Shown piece by piece: positions 1 to 6,054 of a stretch of 7,785 nt of DNA. The notes under the pieces are model-generated. The model saw nothing but the letters and a program-made list of their open reading frames with translations, had not been told where the DNA came from and made no database searches. The stretch comes from Pseudomonadota bacterium. GTDB lineage: Bacteria; Pseudomonadota; Gammaproteobacteria; Xanthomonadales; Rhodanobacteraceae. The first letter of the stretch is position 1. Every line of letters begins with the position of its first letter. The DNA lies in NCBI GenBank assembly GCA_021783385.1, contig JAJXTX010000119.1:1-7785 (forward strand), read 5' to 3'. The translations under genes were made by a program, and so were the position numbers.

Positions 1-860
1 ACCTGATGACCCTGCTGCTGGCCTTCTTCGTGGTGATGTATGCGGTGTCGGTGGTCAACGAGGGCAAGTTCCGGGTGATGTCGGAGTCGATGAGCGAGGC
101 ATTCAACGGCGGCAGCCAGGTCATCGCGCCGCTGCCGCCGGACAAGCAGGCAGCGCCAGCCGCATGGCCGTCGCTGCTGCCGCCGGCCGCCACCTTCGGC
201 GCGCCCATGGCGCCGGTGCGGGCGTCGGTTGCGCTGCACCGCACGGCCGCGTCGCCCGTGGCCCGCGCCAAGGAACGGCCGTCCACGCTCGAACGGATCG
301 AGGATCAGGTGCGCCAGGCATTGCAGCCGCTGATCGACAAGCAGCTGGTGGTCCTGCGGCGCACGCCGGACCGGCTGGAGATCGAGATTCGCACCGACAT
401 CCTGTTTCCCAGCGGGGTGGCACGCCTGTCGCCTTCGGCCGACCGTGTGCTCAGCCAGCTGGCGTCGATCCTGGCGCCGTTCGCCAATCCGCTGCGGATC
501 GAGGGATTCACCGACGACGTGCCGATCAGCACGCCGCTGTATCCGTCCAATTGGGAATTGTCCGCGGCGCGCGCGGCGAGCGTGGCACGCCTGTTCGCCG
601 GACACGGCGTGCGGCCCGACCGGCTCGGCATTCTGGGCTGGGGCGATGTGCGTCCGCTGGCCAGCAATGCCACGGCCGCCGGGCGCAATCAGAACCGGCG
701 CGTGCTGGTGGTCGTGGAGAACGACGCGCCGGCGCCGAGCCGTAGCCGCAGCGCTGCCGCGCAGGTCGGCGCAACCCTGGCCGGGACAGCACCGGCGCTG
801 CCGGTCATGCATGATGCCGGCACCCCCCGCAACACCGTCCTGCCCGAGCACATCCGATGA
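1..860 (+). CDS. motD: Flagellar motor stator protein MotD (MotB family), 5' truncated
   Basis: This is the peptidoglycan-anchored stator subunit of the flagellar motor, the partner of MotC. The frame is open to the left edge. The window begins with the last two bases of what should be the Asp codon (inferred GAC) of the DLMTLLLAFFVVMYA membrane helix, the counterpart of proton-binding Asp32 of E. coli MotB. Counting from the Met at 6, the helix covers about residues 1-14. A plug/linker segment follows (NEGKFRVMSES), then a Pro/Ala-rich linker (about 40-95) and an OmpA/MotB-like periplasmic domain (about 123-237). That domain carries the peptidoglycan-binding signature GFTDDVPI, SNWELSAARA and the NQNRRV end. 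A Ser/Ala/Pro-rich tail of about 45 residues follows. The MotD assignment over MotB rests on the helix sequence and on the downstream cheW/DUF2802 genes. The product is otherwise intact to its stop at 858-860. Confidence 0.93.
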   Translation, partial: LMTLLLAFFVVMYAVSVVNEGKFRVMSESMSEAFNGGSQVIAPLPPDKQAAPAAWPSLLPPAATFGAPMAPVRASVALHRTAASPVARAKERPSTLERIEDQVRQALQPLIDKQLVVLRRTPDRLEIEIRTDILFPSGVARLSPSADRVLSQLASILAPFANPLRIEGFTDDVPISTPLYPSNWELSAARAASVARLFAGHGVRPDRLGILGWGDVRPLASNATAAGRNQNRRVLVVVENDAPAPSRSRSAAAQVGATLAGTAPALPVMHDAGTPRNTVLPEHIR

Positions 861-888
861 CTGGTCCTGCTGATCGTGGAGTGATTGC

Positions 889-1374
889 ATGAACGTTTCT
901 GCTGCTGCCGCCGATCCGCGCGAACAGCACTGGCTGTCGTTCCAGATCAGCAACCAGCTCTACGCGGCGCCCCTGATCAAGGTCAGCGAAGTCATCCGCC
1001 AGGGCGAGTTGACACCGGTGCCGGGGGCTGCTGCCGATCTGCTGGGCATCCGTCATTTGCGCGGGCGCATCATCCCGGTGCTGGATGGCCGCATGCGGCT
1101 TGGCCTGCCGGCCCATCCAGCCGGCGATCCGGCGCGGGCCCGCATCGTGATGCTGTCGCACGCCGATCAGCTGATCGGTCTGCGGGTGGATGCCGTGGGC
1201 GAGTTGTTGTGTGCCGACGACGCGCAGATCGCGCCGCCGCCACCCGGCCGGGCCAGTCGCAGCGACGATCCGGTCAGCGGCGTATTGTCCTGGCAGGGCG
1301 GTTTCGTCGCGTTGCTCGACGTGTGCCGACTGTGCCGGTTGATGTCGATACGGGAGAGCGATCATGTGGCTTGA
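889..1374 (+). CDS. cheW: CheW-family chemotaxis coupling protein
   Basis: This 161-residue protein has a single CheW domain, the usual length for an adaptor linking chemoreceptors to the CheA kinase in the cytoplasm. The fold starts with WLSFQISNQLYAAPL (about 14-28), where CheW proteins carry their first strand and hydrophobic core. The best family signature follows: TPVPGAAADLLGIRHLRGRI (44-63), then IPVLDGRMRLGL. A VDAVGELL strand and a C-terminal VLSWQGGFVALLDV segment complete the double barrel. The ATG at 889 has GGAG at 878-881, seven bases upstream, which supports this start. The gene lies 28 bp after motD and overlaps the next gene by 11 bp, so it is part of the same transcript. In Pseudomonas a ParA-like ATPase and a second CheW-like gene sit between motD and cheW; neither is present here. 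It could instead be a ParP-like accessory coupling protein, but no extra domain is seen. Confidence 0.88.
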   Translation: MNVSAAAADPREQHWLSFQISNQLYAAPLIKVSEVIRQGELTPVPGAAADLLGIRHLRGRIIPVLDGRMRLGLPAHPAGDPARARIVMLSHADQLIGLRVDAVGELLCADDAQIAPPPPGRASRSDDPVSGVLSWQGGFVALLDVCRLCRLMSIRESDHVA

Positions 1375-1717
1375 AATCGTTGCGGGTCTGTTGGGCTTGC
1401 TGGGGCTGCTGCAGTTCCTGCTGCTGTTTCTGCTGTGGCGCCGGATGCGCCAGTGGCAGCCGCGCCTCGATGCACTGGCACACGGCGCGGCATACGCCTG
1501 TACCGATGTGCCGACCTCGATGCTGGTGGCGGTGCTGGGGCGGCTGCAGCAGCGCCTTGACCAGCTCGAACAGCAATCGCCACCGTCCCGGCATTCCTAC
1601 GATCTGGCCCAGCAACTGGCCCGCGAAGGCGCTGACGTGGAGCAGCTCGTTGCCCGCTGCGGGTTGTCGCGCGATGAGGCCCGGCTGGTGCGGCAGTTGC
1701 ATCCGCTCAATCAGTGA
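1364..1717 (+). CDS. DUF2802 membrane-anchored protein of the chemotaxis operon
   Basis: This is a 117-residue protein of unknown function in the DUF2802 family, which is known from the end of mot/che operons in polar-flagellated gammaproteobacteria. Residues 2-25 form one very hydrophobic helix (LLGLLGLLQFLLLFLL) followed by basic RRMRQW, so the N terminus is probably out and the rest cytoplasmic. A short Gln-rich helical stretch (about 58-73) precedes the family core at about 80-115. The core has SYDLAQQLAREGADVEQLV, then CGLSRDEARLVRQLH, and resembles a small helix-turn-helix-like fold. The ATG at 1364 lies inside the end of cheW, with GGGAG at 1352-1356 seven bases upstream, indicating coupled expression. 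The gene ends 42 bp before the convergent HDOD gene. The role is unknown; the context suggests chemotaxis or flagellar placement. Confidence 0.85.
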   Translation: MWLEIVAGLLGLLGLLQFLLLFLLWRRMRQWQPRLDALAHGAAYACTDVPTSMLVAVLGRLQQRLDQLEQQSPPSRHSYDLAQQLAREGADVEQLVARCGLSRDEARLVRQLHPLNQ

Positions 1718-1759
1718 TCGCCCGGTCCGGCCGCGTCGCCGAAGTTCCCGGGCATGCCG

Positions 1760-2809
1760 TCAGGGTCGGGCATTTTCCTCGAGCGGAAACTGGTGGTGCA
1801 ACTCCCGCTGGCATCGGCTCAGCAGCGCGGGAGTGAAGCTGTCCGACCAGCAGTGGCGGAGATCAAGCTGGGGGTCGATCCGCCCGTGTTCGCCCAGCAG
1901 CTGCACGGTCGCCAGCAGGTCGGCCATCGACAACGCCGCGCCCAGAGGTGACGGGGTGGTCGATCTTTCGGTGCTGCGGCGTTCTTTCAGCGCCTCGATG
2001 ATCGGGGCCGGCAAGTCCCAGTAGCGTGCCGCCTGCAGCGACAACTGCGCGGCGAGCCGTGCGCAGCTGGCGAGAAAGCCGGAGGACAGCGCCATGGCGG
2101 GAGCCGGCATCAACTGATTGAGCAGGCGGAGTACGGCGCCGGTGCCGCTGTGGCAGGAAATGCCGGCCAGATAGGCCTCGAACGTGTCGCAGCCACCGCT
2201 GCGGCCCAGCATGGCGCACGCGTAGGCGCAGCGTTCGGCATGGTCCCACAGGCGTTCACCGGCGACATGGCCGAAGGTGCCGGTATTGGCCTGCAAAATG
2301 GGTTTCATGGAATGCTGGATCAACACCCGGCGCAGGCCATCCTGGCCGAGCAGAAGGATCGCGTGCTGCAGGCTCCGAATCGGCTGCACCGAACGGTAGT
2401 GCACGCTGCCGGTCACCCGCATGACTTCACCGACCATCAACGGATCGCGGCCGACCAGCGCGGCCAGCTGGCGGCCGGCGACATTGTCGTTTTTCAGCAT
2501 GCGCAGCAGTTGCGGCAACACGCTCGGCAGGCGCGGCAGGCTGCGGATATCGAAGCGTGCGCTCAGCAGTTCCAGCCGCTTGAGCGTGGCCAGCTCGAAC
2601 GCGCTGGGTTCGTCCGTGTCACGCTCGGGCAGGCTGAACACAAAGCGGTGGAAGCGATCCTCGATCTCCGCCAGCGGCATGACTGGCTGGGTCGGCTCGG
2701 GCATGCCCGGTGCATCCGCGGGCACACCGATCGTCGCTGCCGCGCAGGGCCGCGCGCGCTTTGCGCTCGCCCCTCGACGATGAAAGAAGCGTCGCCACAG
2801 GCTCCTCAT
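1760..2809 (-). CDS. HDOD-domain signalling protein with degenerate HD site
   Basis: This 349-residue cytoplasmic protein has an HDOD domain at about 85-275. HDOD proteins are non-enzymatic relatives of HD phosphohydrolases and act as regulatory scaffolds in motility and signalling. The N terminus is a strongly basic, amphipathic stretch (MRSLWRRFFHRR) and a Pro-rich linker to about residue 45. Family signatures are LPRLPSVLPQLLRMLKND (91-108), VGRDPLMVGEVMRV (119-132) and SLQHAILLLGQDGLRRVLI (146-164). The stretch that would carry the His-Asp pair reads AGISCHSGTGAV (215-226), with Ser in place of Asp, so metal-dependent hydrolysis is unlikely. The C-terminal ~70 residues are helical and carry no second domain I recognise. 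The ATG at 2809 is the first usable start: the ATG five bases upstream in another frame stops at once. A FliA-type promoter ends about 50 bases upstream. It is convergent with the DUF2802 gene. Confidence 0.85.
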   Translation of the reverse strand: MRSLWRRFFHRRGASAKRARPCAAATIGVPADAPGMPEPTQPVMPLAEIEDRFHRFVFSLPERDTDEPSAFELATLKRLELLSARFDIRSLPRLPSVLPQLLRMLKNDNVAGRQLAALVGRDPLMVGEVMRVTGSVHYRSVQPIRSLQHAILLLGQDGLRRVLIQHSMKPILQANTGTFGHVAGERLWDHAERCAYACAMLGRSGGCDTFEAYLAGISCHSGTGAVLRLLNQLMPAPAMALSSGFLASCARLAAQLSLQAARYWDLPAPIIEALKERRSTERSTTPSPLGAALSMADLLATVQLLGEHGRIDPQLDLRHCWSDSFTPALLSRCQRELHHQFPLEENARP

Positions 2810-2861
2810 GTCATGTGCCCCGCACTCCCGCGCCGCTCACATGCGCGCGGGCCATGCCTCG

Positions 2862-2888
2862 CTATCGGCGCCGGCCGGGAGAAATTTA
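2862..2888 (-). promoter_or_regulatory. Sigma-28 (FliA)-type promoter for the HDOD gene
   Basis: Read on the minus strand, the -35 box TAAATTTC (2888-2881) is followed by exactly 11 bases and the -10 box GCCGATAG (2869-2862). Against the FliA consensus TAAAGTTT-N11-GCCGATAA this is 6/8 and 7/8. Transcription would start near 2855, giving a leader of about 45 bases before the ATG at 2809. The -35 box is an AT-rich island in GC-rich surroundings. It suggests that this gene is transcribed separately from the ATP-grasp/SerC pair upstream and with late flagellar genes. Confidence 0.7.
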
Positions 2889-2894
2889 GCCGGC

Positions 2895-2914
2895 CGCCGG
2901 TGCCTGCTCCGGCG
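2895..2914 (-). terminator. Possible transcription-stopping hairpin after the SerC-family gene
   Basis: A perfect 6-bp stem, CGCCGG/CCGGCG, with an 8-base loop begins four bases after the stop codon of the aminotransferase gene. It ends six bases before the -35 box of the HDOD promoter, where an insulating terminator would be expected. No T run follows directly, so an intrinsic terminator is not well supported. In DNA this GC-rich a short stem can occur by chance. Confidence 0.25.
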
Positions 2915-2918
2915 TGTT

Positions 2919-4013
2919 TCAGGCACGCCGCTGCGCAAAGTCATCGAGCAGCCCGGCCAGCTGCTGCACCGCCTGCATGCTGACCGCGTTGTAGAGCGAG
3001 GCACGCAGGCCACCGATCGAACGGTGACCCTCCAGACCGGAAAAGCCCGCCGCCTGCGCCTCGGCCAGAAACAGATCGTGGTGTTCCGGGGCGCGGAAGC
3101 GAAAGGCGACATTCATCGCCGAGCGCGCCGCCGGGTCGGCGTGGATCTCGATCATCTCCGGGTGCCGTTCCAGCGCCTGATACAGCGTGGCCGCCTTGTC
3201 CAGGTTGATCTTCTCCATCGCATCCACGCCACCGATCTCGTCGCGCAACCAGCGGCTGACCAGATTCAGCACGTAGATCGAGAACACCGGTGGCGTGTTG
3301 TAGTTCGAGCCGTGTTCGACATGGGTACGGTAGTCCAGCATCGGTGGCAGTCCGGCGGGTATGCGCGACAGCATCGCGTCGTCGATCAGCACCAGGGTCA
3401 CCCCGGCCGGACCGAGGTTCTTCTGCGCGTGGGCATACACCATCGCGTAGTCGCCGATGTCGAAGCGACGCGAAAGGAAGTCCGACGACATGTCCGCGAT
3501 CAGCGGTACCCCGTTGGGTGGGGGGGCGTCGCGGAACTGCAGGCCTTCCACGGTTTCATTGCTGATGAAGTGCAGGAACGGTGCCTGCGCCGACCGCTCC
3601 AGCGACGACCACGTCGGCAGGCGCCGGTAACCCTCGGCGACGCCATCCCACACGATGCGGGAGCGGACGACGGCTTCGGCTTCGCCGATCGCCTTGCGGC
3701 TCCAGTAGCCGGAGGCCACAAATTCAGCGGGTGCCCAGGCAGCGGCCGCGAAATTCATCGGAATCATCGAGAACTGCAGGCTGCTGCCGCCCTGCAGGAA
3801 CAGGATGTGAAAACGCTCGGGGATGTCGAGGAAGCGGCGAATGTTGTCCTGCGCCTCCTGCAGCAAGGCCCGGAACCAGTCCGAACGATGGCTCATGCCA
3901 AGGATGGAAATGCCGGTGTCCGGCAACGCGGTGATCGCGCGCTGGGTCTGATCCAGCACCGAGGGTGGCAAGGCGCCCGGGCCGCCGGAGAAATTGAGCA
4001 GGTTGGACAACAT
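2919..4013 (-). CDS. serC: Phosphoserine aminotransferase family enzyme (SerC fold)
   Basis: This 364-residue fold-type I PLP enzyme has the full length of SerC, which in serine biosynthesis converts 3-phosphohydroxypyruvate and glutamate to phosphoserine. The visible layout matches E. coli SerC closely. The Schiff-base lysine is K198 in AHAQKNLGPAGVT, with Q197; D174 lies in IADMSSDFLS and T154 in SNETVEG. N239/T240 lie in NYNTPP, and a stacking Trp in SGYWSRKAI (104). The phosphate-site residues H42, R43 (MSHRS), H330, R331 and R337 (GHRSIGGLRAS) are all present, so a phosphorylated substrate is plausible. The N terminus reads NFSGGPGALP, not the NFSAGPAALP common in proteobacterial SerC, suggesting a divergent, possibly transferred, clade. 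The gene starts 21 bp after the ATP-grasp gene with no strong ribosome site. It may be the housekeeping enzyme or a paralogue with a special substrate; I cannot decide. Confidence 0.88.
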   Translation of the reverse strand: MLSNLLNFSGGPGALPPSVLDQTQRAITALPDTGISILGMSHRSDWFRALLQEAQDNIRRFLDIPERFHILFLQGGSSLQFSMIPMNFAAAAWAPAEFVASGYWSRKAIGEAEAVVRSRIVWDGVAEGYRRLPTWSSLERSAQAPFLHFISNETVEGLQFRDAPPPNGVPLIADMSSDFLSRRFDIGDYAMVYAHAQKNLGPAGVTLVLIDDAMLSRIPAGLPPMLDYRTHVEHGSNYNTPPVFSIYVLNLVSRWLRDEIGGVDAMEKINLDKAATLYQALERHPEMIEIHADPAARSAMNVAFRFRAPEHHDLFLAEAQAAGFSGLEGHRSIGGLRASLYNAVSMQAVQQLAGLLDDFAQRRA

Positions 4014-4034
4014 GAGGGGGCGTGATCCGTGGGA

Positions 4035-5300
4035 TTAGACAGCGGGTTCGGCGTGTCGACGCAACATGGCGTGGAATGCGCTGAAAACTTTGTGCATCTG
4101 TGCCGCCTTGTAGGGATAGAGCGCGCGATCGTCCATGGCGTGGACCACCAGCGCATTGGCCATCTCGAAGATGAGCAGTTCGCCAGCGGTGGTTTCCGCA
4201 CAGTCGAAGCCGACGTAATCCAGGCCGAAGCGCTGCTGCACGGCGCTCAGGGCATCAAAGTGCCTGCGCGCGAAATCGTCGTCGAAGTGCGCCATCAGCC
4301 GCGCCTCTTCGTCGCGTCGGGCCGCATCGGCCTGCATTTCCGCATACGGGTAATGCACCATCCAGTGCTGCGAGATCCCCATGTGGCAGACGTAGGGGCG
4401 TCCCTCGATCAGCACCACGCGGTACTTGCGGAACAGGCCATCGGCCGAGGCGTAGTCGATGAAACCGGCGACGAAGAACTGCTCCGCAGTGACCCGCTGA
4501 AGGTAGGTCGTGATGTCGGCGGGCGTGTCGATCCGGCACAGGTCGGTACCGGCATGCGAGCCGAGCGGTCGCAGGATGATCGGAAACCCGATCTCCGGCA
4601 GCAGCAGGCCGTCCGGTTGCGCGGCAGCAGCCAGTGCCTGCAGTGCGGCACGCCCGATGCGACGGGTGGCGGCCATGCGCAGCCCGGGTACGTCGCGCAA
4701 CACCTCGCATGCCTCGCTGCGCGAAAGCCGGGGAATGCGTTGCGGCTTATTCAGAACCGGGCGCGGCCAGCCCTGCAGATAGTCGGCCAGCTCGGCCAGC
4801 GTCGGGCTGTGCGCATCCGCCTCGCTGATCGCCACGAAGACCAGATCGTGCGGGGGAAGCTGTGACGGCCAAGGCAGGCCCGGCCCCACGTACAGCACGT
4901 CGATGGCAAATCCGGCGTCGTCGAGCAGACATTCGATCGGCGTGTTCGCCATCAGATCGCCGGGCGTCTTGATCACCAGCAGCCGGAGCTCCGCGTCATC
5001 CGTGCCGGCGATGCGGAACAGCTGCTGCAGTTTCAGCGCTTCGCCCAGCACGGCCAGCCCGTTTTCCTTCTGGAAACGCAGCTGCTGGATCAGGGCCAGG
5101 TCGAGCATCGCGTAGGCATCCCGGTCGCATTCGGCGCGCTGGATCAGCCCGGGCACATGCACGGTCAGATCCTGCTCGTGGAAAGCTGCACGCAGCAAGG
5201 CCGACAGCCCCAGCAAGGGCGGCGGCGATGTCGGTACGTCGCTGTCGCACAGAGCGTGCGCAAGCGTGGCCGCGCCGGAGGGGTGATCGCAGATGGACAT
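4035..5300 (-). CDS. RimK-like ATP-grasp ligase with helical N-terminal domain
   Basis: This 421-residue protein has an ATP-grasp domain in its second half. Such enzymes form acyl-phosphates from carboxylates and join them to amines. Residues 30-98 are helical and TPR-like (DAYAMLDLALIQQLRFQKEN, then GLAVLGEALKLQQLFRI). A Rossmann-like pre-ATP-grasp segment follows (LLVIKTPGDLMANTP and HDLVFVAISEAD, 107-162). The nucleotide-binding loop is FPIILRPLGSHAGTDL (239-254), with Arg244 where RimK has Lys. Then come FRKYRVVLIEGRPYVCHM (290-307) and the metal-binding end DCAET...LLIFEMANALVVHAMD (366-390), including E379 and N382. From memory, this belongs to a poorly characterised TPR/ATP-grasp family; substrates are unknown. 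The frame stays open about 600 bp upstream, but that extension is Arg/Pro-rich and overlaps the FlhB-like gene. I therefore choose the ATG at 5300, although no clear Shine-Dalgarno precedes it. It is the first gene of a pair with the aminotransferase. Confidence 0.82.
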   Translation of the reverse strand: MSICDHPSGAATLAHALCDSDVPTSPPPLLGLSALLRAAFHEQDLTVHVPGLIQRAECDRDAYAMLDLALIQQLRFQKENGLAVLGEALKLQQLFRIAGTDDAELRLLVIKTPGDLMANTPIECLLDDAGFAIDVLYVGPGLPWPSQLPPHDLVFVAISEADAHSPTLAELADYLQGWPRPVLNKPQRIPRLSRSEACEVLRDVPGLRMAATRRIGRAALQALAAAAQPDGLLLPEIGFPIILRPLGSHAGTDLCRIDTPADITTYLQRVTAEQFFVAGFIDYASADGLFRKYRVVLIEGRPYVCHMGISQHWMVHYPYAEMQADAARRDEEARLMAHFDDDFARRHFDALSAVQQRFGLDYVGFDCAETTAGELLIFEMANALVVHAMDDRALYPYKAAQMHKVFSAFHAMLRRHAEPAV

Positions 5301-5304
5301 AAGA

Positions 5305-5332
5305 GGCGGAACCGATGCCGCCCGCTGGCGGC
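5305..5332 (-). promoter_or_regulatory. Leader of the ATP-grasp gene with two competing hairpins
   Basis: On the minus-strand transcript a GGCGGC block (5322-5317) can pair in two exclusive ways. One is with GCCGCC upstream (5332-5327; 6-bp stem, 4-base loop). The other is with CCGCC downstream (5309-5305; 5-bp stem, 8-base loop), which ends four bases before the ATG at 5300. The geometry resembles a leader switch that hides or frees the initiation region, and the gene lacks an obvious ribosome site. GGCGG/CCGCC words are common in this DNA, so chance is a real alternative. Confidence 0.25.
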
Positions 5333-5453
5333 GCAAAGACAACGGTTGATGGGTACCGAAACGCTGCGCCGCCCGCCGATCCGGCGACGGTGGACGGTTG
5401 CATGGCCGGGCTGCACCGTGCACACGCGGCACCGCCTTGGTCACGCCGAACGG

Positions 5454-5498
5454 GCGCCAGCGCCAACTATCTGGCGCGTGATCGTCATGCATGCATGA
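5454..5498. repeat. Inverted repeat plus 14-bp palindrome, possible operator
   Basis: GCGCCAG (5454-5460) and CTGGCGC (5471-5477) form a perfect 7-bp inverted repeat with a 10-base spacer. The second GCGCCA copy (5460-5465) can pair instead with TGGCGC (5472-5477) around 6 bases. Seven bases further on lies the perfect 14-bp palindrome TCATGCATGCATGA (5485-5498), unusually AT-rich for this window. Both lie 150-200 bp upstream of the ATP-grasp start, where a regulator could bind. No known operator is recognised. Confidence 0.35.
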
Positions 5499-5796
5499 TC
5501 CATGCCGCCGAATCGGCCGGCGACATAGCCCGGCAGCCATCTGTTCGCGGCTGGATGCGCCTTCGCTGGCTGTGCCGTGCGTGCCCAACTTGCTCTCTGA
5601 CCGCTCCCGGCGGGACCTCGCGGGCTTCGACCGCAGCCGTATGCCCGTGGCAAAGCGGATCGGTGGTACAACGGCCCGCCGCGCTTCGTGCGGTGTGCAA
5701 CGAGGTGCGCCGCAAGAACGGCGGCCGATGCCGGGCGTCCGGTGACCCGTGACGCGGCGGATGCTCAGGTCTGCTGTCGCGCCGGCGCCGTACCCG

Positions 5797-6054
5797 TCAT
5801 TCCTCGGCGGCGTCGTAGACCGTGGCCAGCACGGAGGCAGCGGCGGCATACAGCAGCGTGGGAACGTCTTCGCGCAGGCGCAGTGCCGCCAGCAGGGCGG
5901 CGATCTGCGGATCATGATGCAGCGGAATGCCGAGCGAACGGGCGCGCGCCAGCATGGTGTCCAGCGACTCGGTCGGCATCGCCTTCAGCTCATGTGACCC
6001 ATCGGCGAGGCGCAGGCTGACCAGGCGTCGGGCCGGTGGCAGTGGCGTATTCAT
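5797..6054 (-). CDS. FlhB C-terminal-domain-like export switch protein (FhlB/YlqH type)
   Basis: This 85-residue protein corresponds to the cytoplasmic C-terminal domain of FlhB/YscU, without the membrane part and without the NPTH self-cleavage motif. It starts at the strand after the cleavage site (RRLVSLRLADGSHELKA). It continues with the family core: LDTMLARARSLGIPLHHDP (31-49), IAALLAALRLREDVPTLLYAAAASVLATVYD (51-81). Such free-standing pieces are known, for example YlqH of Bacillus and FlhX (HP1575) of Helicobacter; in Helicobacter it can stand in for the FlhB C-terminal part. The ATG at 6054 overlaps the fliK stop as ATGA, so translation is coupled. An AGG lies about eight bases upstream. 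Pairing with a FliK-type protein fits a role in the substrate-specificity switch of the flagellar export apparatus; that role here is inference. Confidence 0.85.
   Translation of the reverse strand: MNTPLPPARRLVSLRLADGSHELKAMPTESLDTMLARARSLGIPLHHDPQIAALLAALRLREDVPTLLYAAAASVLATVYDAAEE

Larger units (their letters stand above)
5301..5796. other. About 500-bp intergenic stretch without a convincing gene
   Basis: This stretch separates the start of the ATP-grasp gene from the end of the FlhB-like gene, both read on the minus strand. Short open frames exist on both strands, but their products are Arg/Ala/Pro-rich, resemble no family I know and lack good start signals. I see no tRNA fold, no FliA promoter at the right distance from the ATP-grasp gene, and no intrinsic terminator with a T run. 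The stretch holds the inverted repeats at 5454-5498 and the leader hairpins next to 5300. It must contain the promoter for the ATP-grasp/SerC pair, unless that pair is read through from fliK, but I could not place a sigma-70 promoter with confidence. Confidence 0.6.

Noticed and set aside
1343..1350. GTCGATAC inside cheW as a FliA -10 box
   Set aside because: No matching -35 box at the 11-base distance, and the site is coding sequence in an ongoing operon.
1720..1753. GCCCGG/CCGGGC pairing in the convergent gap as a bidirectional terminator
   Set aside because: The stem is only 6 bp with a 22-base loop and no T run on either side.
2150..2983. Long plus-strand frames opposite the HDOD and SerC-family genes
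   Set aside because: They show no recognisable domain and mirror genes with clear family motifs on the minus strand; typical high-GC shadow frames.
5512..5517. GCCGAT on the minus strand as a FliA -10 box for the ATP-grasp gene
   Set aside because: No TAAAG or TCAAG box lies 11 bases upstream, and it is more than 200 bp from the start codon.
5580..5700. Possible tRNA around a TTCGA segment
   Set aside because: The bases around TTCGA do not form a T arm, and no acceptor or anticodon stem could be folded on either strand.
5707..5726. Hairpin after the FlhB-like gene as terminator
   Set aside because: Only 5-bp alternative stems form, about 70 bp past the stop, with no T run.
5301..5915. 5' extension of the ATP-grasp open frame by about 205 codons
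   Set aside because: The extension is Arg/Pro-rich, matches no domain and overlaps the end of the FlhB-like gene on the same strand; high GC explains the lack of stops.
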